In this document: positions 5,781 to 8,324 of the stretch, in pieces
Numbering within the stretch: the stretch's first letter is position 1
Layout: each line of letters starts with the position of its first letter
Assembly: GCA_002453475.1 (NCBI GenBank)
Contig: DKGY01000007.1
Coordinates: 31,473-39,796, forward strand
Origin: Clostridium sp. UBA6758
GTDB lineage: Bacteria; Bacillota; Clostridia; Clostridiales; Clostridiaceae
Direction: 5' to 3'
Length of the DNA: 8,324 nucleotides
Notes under the pieces: model-generated
Database searches by the model: none
Told to the model about the DNA's origin: nothing
Seen by the model: only the letters and a program-made list of their open reading frames with translations
Position numbers and translations under genes: made by a program

Positions 5781-6611
5781 ATGAATACAATGACCAGAAG
5801 TGAAATTATGGTAAAGTTTAAAGAGCAGGTTAAAAATGGGCAAACATTATTAGGTGTAGGAGCTGGTACAGGTATTACGGCAAAATTCAGTGAAGCTGGT
5901 GGAGCAGATATGCTTATAGTTTATAATTCAGGTAGATACAGAATGGCAGGAAGAGGTTCTCTCGCAGGATTACTATCCTACGGAGATGCTAATCAGATTG
6001 TAGTTGAAATGGGAGCAGAAGTACTTCCAGTTGTAAAAAATACTCCAGTTCTTGCTGGTGTTTGTGGAACTGACCCATTCAGAGTAATGGAGATTTTTCT
6101 TAAGCAATTAAAAGCACAAGGTTTTGCAGGGGTTCAAAACTTCCCTACAGTAGGATTAATTGATGGTGTATTTAGACAGAACCTAGAAGAGACTGGAATG
6201 GGTTATGATTTAGAAGTTGAAATGATAAGAAAAGCGCATGAACTTGATATGCTTACAACTCCTTATGTATTTGACCCTGACCAAGCAAGAGCAATGGCAG
6301 AAGCTGGTGCTGATATATTAGTTGCACACATGGGATTAACTACAAAAGGTACAATAGGAGCACAAACAGCACTTACACTTGATGACTGTGTAGAGAGAAT
6401 TGAAGCTATTATTAAAGCTGGAAGAGAAGTTAATCCTGATGTTATGGTAATTTGCCATGGAGGACCTATTGCAGAGCCAGAAGATGCTGCATATGTAATA
6501 GAAAAAACAGAAGGAATTGACGGTTTCTTTGGTGCTTCAAGTATTGAAAGATTTGCAGCAGAAAAAGGTATAAAATCACAAACGGAAGCGTTTAAAGCAA
6601 TAAGTAAATAA
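5781..6611 (+). CDS. Phosphoenolpyruvate hydrolase family TIM-barrel protein (Tm-1 C-terminal-like)
   Basis: A 276-aa single-domain TIM barrel of the PEP-hydrolase-like family, corresponding to the C-terminal half of plant Tm-1. Conserved stretches, numbered from ATG 5781: [17 protein letters not shown] (27-43), [15 protein letters not shown] (49-63), CGTDP (95-99), PTVGLIDG (122-129), [14 protein letters not shown] (144-157), [16 protein letters not shown] (175-190), CHGGP (225-229), ASSIER (252-257). The Glu, His and Arg residues in these blocks are candidates for a metal or substrate site. The start is set at ATG 5781, 8 bases after AGGGAGG (5766-5772); the TTG at 5778 is too close. It is the second gene of the operon and is closed by a strong terminator. 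It is paralogous to the sensor domain of the upstream regulator. 'PEP hydrolase' is a family name; this protein's own reaction is unproven. Confidence 0.9.
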   Translation: MNTMTRSEIMVKFKEQVKNGQTLLGVGAGTGITAKFSEAGGADMLIVYNSGRYRMAGRGSLAGLLSYGDANQIVVEMGAEVLPVVKNTPVLAGVCGTDPFRVMEIFLKQLKAQGFAGVQNFPTVGLIDGVFRQNLEETGMGYDLEVEMIRKAHELDMLTTPYVFDPDQARAMAEAGADILVAHMGLTTKGTIGAQTALTLDDCVERIEAIIKAGREVNPDVMVICHGGPIAEPEDAAYVIEKTEGIDGFFGASSIERFAAEKGIKSQTEAFKAISK

Positions 6612-6628
6612 CAAATATAACATCACAT

Positions 6629-6678
6629 CCACCACCTGTAATGGCTTAAATAGTTATTTATAGGTGGTGGTACTTTTT
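6629..6678 (+). terminator. Rho-independent terminator of the Tm-1-like operon
   Basis: CCACCACCTGTA (6629-6640) pairs with TATAGGTGGTGG (6659-6670) over 12 bases with one G-U wobble. The stem base is GC-rich, and TAC plus five T follow (6671-6678). It begins 17 bases after the stop codon. Confidence 0.9.
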
Positions 6679-6734
6679 GCTAAGAGATGTTAACTTCTAT
6701 TTATATTAGTAAAATTATTTAAAGTAAGTGTATA

Positions 6735-6749
6735 GTAAATTTGATTTAC
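6735..6749. promoter_or_regulatory. 15-base dyad upstream of the GNAT promoter
   Basis: GTAAAT-TTG-ATTTAC is a perfect 6-bp inverted repeat ending 8 bases before the -35 hexamer. It is a possible operator or activator site for the GNAT gene. It is short and AT-rich, so chance is possible. Confidence 0.3.
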
Positions 6750-6757
6750 AAAGTGTG

Positions 6758-6786
6758 TTGTTCACCTCGAATAATTATGCTAAAAT
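6758..6786 (+). promoter_or_regulatory. Extended -10 promoter of the GNAT gene
   Basis: TAAAAT (6781-6786) is preceded by TG at 6778-6779, forming an extended -10 (TGnTAAAAT). TTGTTC (6758-6763) lies 17 bases upstream and matches the -35 consensus at only three positions, as is common with extended -10 promoters. The GNAT ribosome binding site GGAGGT (6815-6820) follows. Confidence 0.65.
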
Positions 6787-6829
6787 GTTATATATTGGTA
6801 AAGTCCAAAAATATGGAGGTGCATAGGTG

Positions 6830-7816
6830 ATGTATAAAATTTATAAAATTGACTCCAATAATTTGACAGCAGATGAAGTTGAAAACTTATATTTAATCAA
6901 TAAGAATATAACAAAAAAATATAATTTTTTAGAACCGTATAAAAGCAGTGATGACTATAAAGCTCTATATTTATCGTCTTTCAATGAAAGTGATAATGAG
7001 TTATTTGTACTTGAAAAGAATTCTTTAATTTGCGGAATGATTAATTGTGGTAAGGCTGCCGACTGTAATGGAAATGAACAATATAAATTAAACATCACTT
7101 TATGCGATTTATCAATTGATGAACTTATGCTTAAGGCTATAAATCAATTGGTTCAAGAGAAATTAGCTCAACATGGTGAAATTGTAGTGGTTACATATAA
7201 TTATGAATTAAATAAATTAATAAATCAATACAATAATAAAGTAAGCTTAAGGGCTAATTATTATACTTTAAAAAGAGAAGACATTGATATAGACATGCTT
7301 AATAAATCCATGAAAGAATTGGAAACAAAAAACTTAGATCTTTCTATTAAATATACTGATATCATCTCAGAGGATTATATCAAAAAATTTTGTGATTTAT
7401 TTACAGAAACTATGAAAGATATGCCGGATGTTATGGAAGAGGGTTATGTACAGTTTATTATAAATCCTGAAAAACAAAGGCAAATTAATGAGTCTAATAA
7501 GAAAAGAAATATAACTCATAATTGTTATATGATTTTTAACTCAAATAATGAAATGATTGCTAAATCAAATGTATCTGTCAATAATAACGACGATCGTTTT
7601 CCTTACCAATTTATGATTGGAGTCAAAAGATCATATAGGGGAAGGAATTTAGGAAAATGGCTTTATGCATCTATGTATAAGCGATTATTCGAGACTGTTA
7701 ATTTTAATAGGGTGATTGTATGTCATGATCCTGCAAACAAACATGCAATTAATGTTAGTGAATGGGTTGGATATAAATTCAACTATTTAATGACTGCTCA
7801 TATTTTATACAAATAA
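6830..7816 (+). CDS. GNAT-family N-acetyltransferase, tandem-domain type
   Basis: A 328-aa protein. The C-terminal half is a GNAT acetyl-CoA-dependent transferase domain. Numbered from ATG 6830, the strand NCYMIFNSNNEMIAKSNVSV (231-250) is followed by the motif A region FMIGVKRSYRGRNLGKWLYA (261-280), containing the acetyl-CoA loop RGRNLG. The motif B pattern NKHAINVSEWVGYKF (303-317) follows. The N-terminal 150 residues look like a degenerate GNAT domain (LFVLEKNSLICGMINCG, 58-74), without a clear acetyl-CoA loop. This tandem layout occurs in several acetyltransferases; the substrate is unknown. The ATG lies 9 bases after GGAGGT (6815-6820); the in-frame GTG at 6827 is a less likely start. 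The gene has its own promoter and sits after the operon terminator, so it is probably not part of the Tm-1-like system. Confidence 0.85.
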   Translation: MYKIYKIDSNNLTADEVENLYLINKNITKKYNFLEPYKSSDDYKALYLSSFNESDNELFVLEKNSLICGMINCGKAADCNGNEQYKLNITLCDLSIDELMLKAINQLVQEKLAQHGEIVVVTYNYELNKLINQYNNKVSLRANYYTLKREDIDIDMLNKSMKELETKNLDLSIKYTDIISEDYIKKFCDLFTETMKDMPDVMEEGYVQFIINPEKQRQINESNKKRNITHNCYMIFNSNNEMIAKSNVSVNNNDDRFPYQFMIGVKRSYRGRNLGKWLYASMYKRLFETVNFNRVIVCHDPANKHAINVSEWVGYKFNYLMTAHILYK

Positions 7817-7832
7817 TAAATACTTCATTATT

Positions 7833-7869
7833 ATGATAGACATCAGTTTAGTAAACTGATGTCTATCAT
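7833..7869. repeat. Perfect 37-bp palindrome after the GNAT gene
   Basis: Arms 7833-7850 and 7852-7869 are exactly complementary over 18 bases around a single central G. As RNA it would form a very stable hairpin 16 bases after the GNAT stop codon and probably helps end that transcript. It is not followed by a T-tract, so it is not a standard intrinsic terminator. Its right arm runs into the AraC remnant, so it may mark a rearrangement junction. Confidence 0.85.
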
Positions 7870-8002
7870 TCTTAAACCTATTGCCACAACCTCAGAGTAC
7901 CTGAACTATTCATCCCAGGAATCTTTTTCACGTGCATTTGTAGCTTTTTATGGTATTTCACCATATGAATATAGAAAAAAACAGTTGCCGATTTCAAAAT
8001 AA
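7859..8002 (+). pseudogene. C-terminal remnant of an AraC-family regulator
   Basis: This frame ends at TAA 8000-8002 and encodes the second helix-turn-helix and tail of an AraC-type protein: EYLNYSSQESFSRAF, then YGISPYEYRKK, matching the family signature. Recognisable homology covers only about 40 residues, against about 100 for a whole AraC DNA-binding domain. The first helix-turn-helix and any sensor domain are absent. The ATG at 7859 lies inside the palindrome's right arm and has no ribosome binding site. A usable terminator still follows (8024-8054). The SQESFSRAF/SPYEYR pattern differs from the intact regulator's, so it is not a duplicate of that gene. It is very likely non-functional. 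Confidence 0.75.
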
Positions 8003-8023
8003 TAGTTGATAAAATACATTAAT

Positions 8024-8054
8024 AAAATCCTCGGAAGTAATGCCAAGGGTTTTT
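8024..8054 (+). terminator. Intrinsic terminator after the AraC remnant
   Basis: AAAATCCTCGG (8024-8034) pairs with CCAAGGGTTTT (8043-8053), with one C-A mismatch and one U-G wobble, around an 8-base loop, and runs into five T (8050-8054). It begins 22 bases after the remnant's stop codon and is probably a surviving part of the original gene. Confidence 0.65.
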
Positions 8055-8130
8055 GTTTAGTGCTCAAATAGTTGATAGAGTTATCAAAAGTTAAAAATTT
8101 CATAAGTAAATAGGTATTTTACAATATGTA

Positions 8131-8195
8131 AATAAAATAAAAAGTTAAACAAATAGAAACAAAATACAATAAAGTTAAATAAAATACAACAAAAT
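8131..8195. repeat. A-tracts phased at 10 bases upstream of a promoter
   Basis: Runs of three or four A begin at 8141, 8151, 8161, 8171, 8181 and 8191, exactly 10 bases apart. Related decamers recur: AAAGTTAAAC/T at 8141 and 8171, AAAATACAAT/C at 8161 and 8181, AAAATACTTT at 8191. Helically phased A-tracts bend DNA, and A-rich tracts just upstream of a -35 act as UP elements. A further dyad, TTGATA-GAGT-TATCAA, lies at 8072-8087. Confidence 0.6.
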
Positions 8196-8196
8196 A

Positions 8197-8226
8197 CTTT
8201 ACAAGTGTAAAGAGAACTATTATAAT
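8197..8226 (+). promoter_or_regulatory. Promoter of the helix-turn-helix gene with an overlapping operator-like dyad
   Basis: TTTACA (8198-8203) and a perfect TATAAT (8221-8226) are separated by 17 bases. The -35 lies inside the perfect dyad CTTTACA-AG-TGTAAAG (8197-8212), so a protein bound there would block the polymerase. Because the gene encodes a helix-turn-helix protein, autoregulation is a reasonable guess. Confidence 0.75.
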
Positions 8227-8262
8227 TTAATCATAAACTAATTTTGAAAGGGTAGATTTTTT

Positions 8263-8324
8263 ATGGAAAATCAATTTTATACAATAGATAAAATTGCAGA
8301 AATATTAGGTATGCATCACAAAAC
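8263..8324 (+). CDS. Helix-turn-helix DNA-binding protein, N-terminal fragment (cut by window edge)
   Basis: Only the first 20 codons are visible. The start FYTIDKIAEILGMHHKT is the typical opening of excisionase/MerR-like helix-turn-helix proteins: a short strand, then helix DKIAEILGM and the turn into the recognition helix. The ATG is preceded by GAAAGGG (8246-8252) about 10 bases upstream and by a consensus-like promoter (8198-8226). Whether the whole protein is a small regulator, an excisionase-like factor or a larger enzyme with a helix-turn-helix cannot be told from here. Confidence 0.7.
   Translation, partial: MENQFYTIDKIAEILGMHHK

Noticed and set aside
6827..6829. GTG as start of the GNAT gene
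   Set aside because: The next codon is ATG at a 9-base spacing from GGAGGT, so it is preferred; the difference is one residue.

Overview
The window is AT-rich, uses strong AGGAGG-type ribosome binding sites, has intrinsic terminators with U-tracts and carries CcpA-type cre-like sites. This points to a low-GC Gram-positive bacterium, most likely a Clostridium-like member of the Clostridia. No ribosomal, plasmid or phage core gene is present. All recognisable genes lie on the + strand. The window looks like ordinary chromosome with one coherent operon among small independent genes and decayed sequence.

Layout. Positions 1-519 are non-coding, with a terminator from an off-window gene (56-89) and a 24-bp-period repeat block (214-296). 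An S41-family Ser/Lys protease-like gene follows (520-1617), then a cupin gene with its own consensus promoter (1936-2394) and a bidirectional-looking terminator (2452-2494). A 680-base gap (2495-3172) contains a 29-bp direct repeat and a possible decayed gene.

The core is 3173-6678. It starts with a 397-aa regulator that fuses a Tm-1-type TIM-barrel ('phosphoenolpyruvate hydrolase family') domain to an AraC-type DNA-binding domain. Next is a control region with a sigma-A-like promoter, two cre-like sites and nested inverted repeats. Then come two genes in one operon: a UPF0261/Tm-1-like ATP-binding protein (4533-5741) and a stand-alone TIM-barrel protein (5781-6611) paralogous to the regulator's N-terminal domain. 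The operon ends in a GC-rich terminator. In tomato Tm-1 these two domains are fused in one protein; here they are separate genes. The likely reading is that the regulator senses the substrate or product of the operon's own TIM-barrel enzyme with a non-catalytic copy of it, while CcpA sets carbon-source priority. The chemical reaction is unknown.

Downstream are a two-domain GNAT acetyltransferase with an extended -10 promoter (6830-7816), a perfect 37-bp palindrome abutting the C-terminal remnant of a second AraC regulator (to 8002) and its terminator. The window ends with phased A-tracts upstream of a promoter with an overlapping dyad, driving a helix-turn-helix gene that runs off the right edge.
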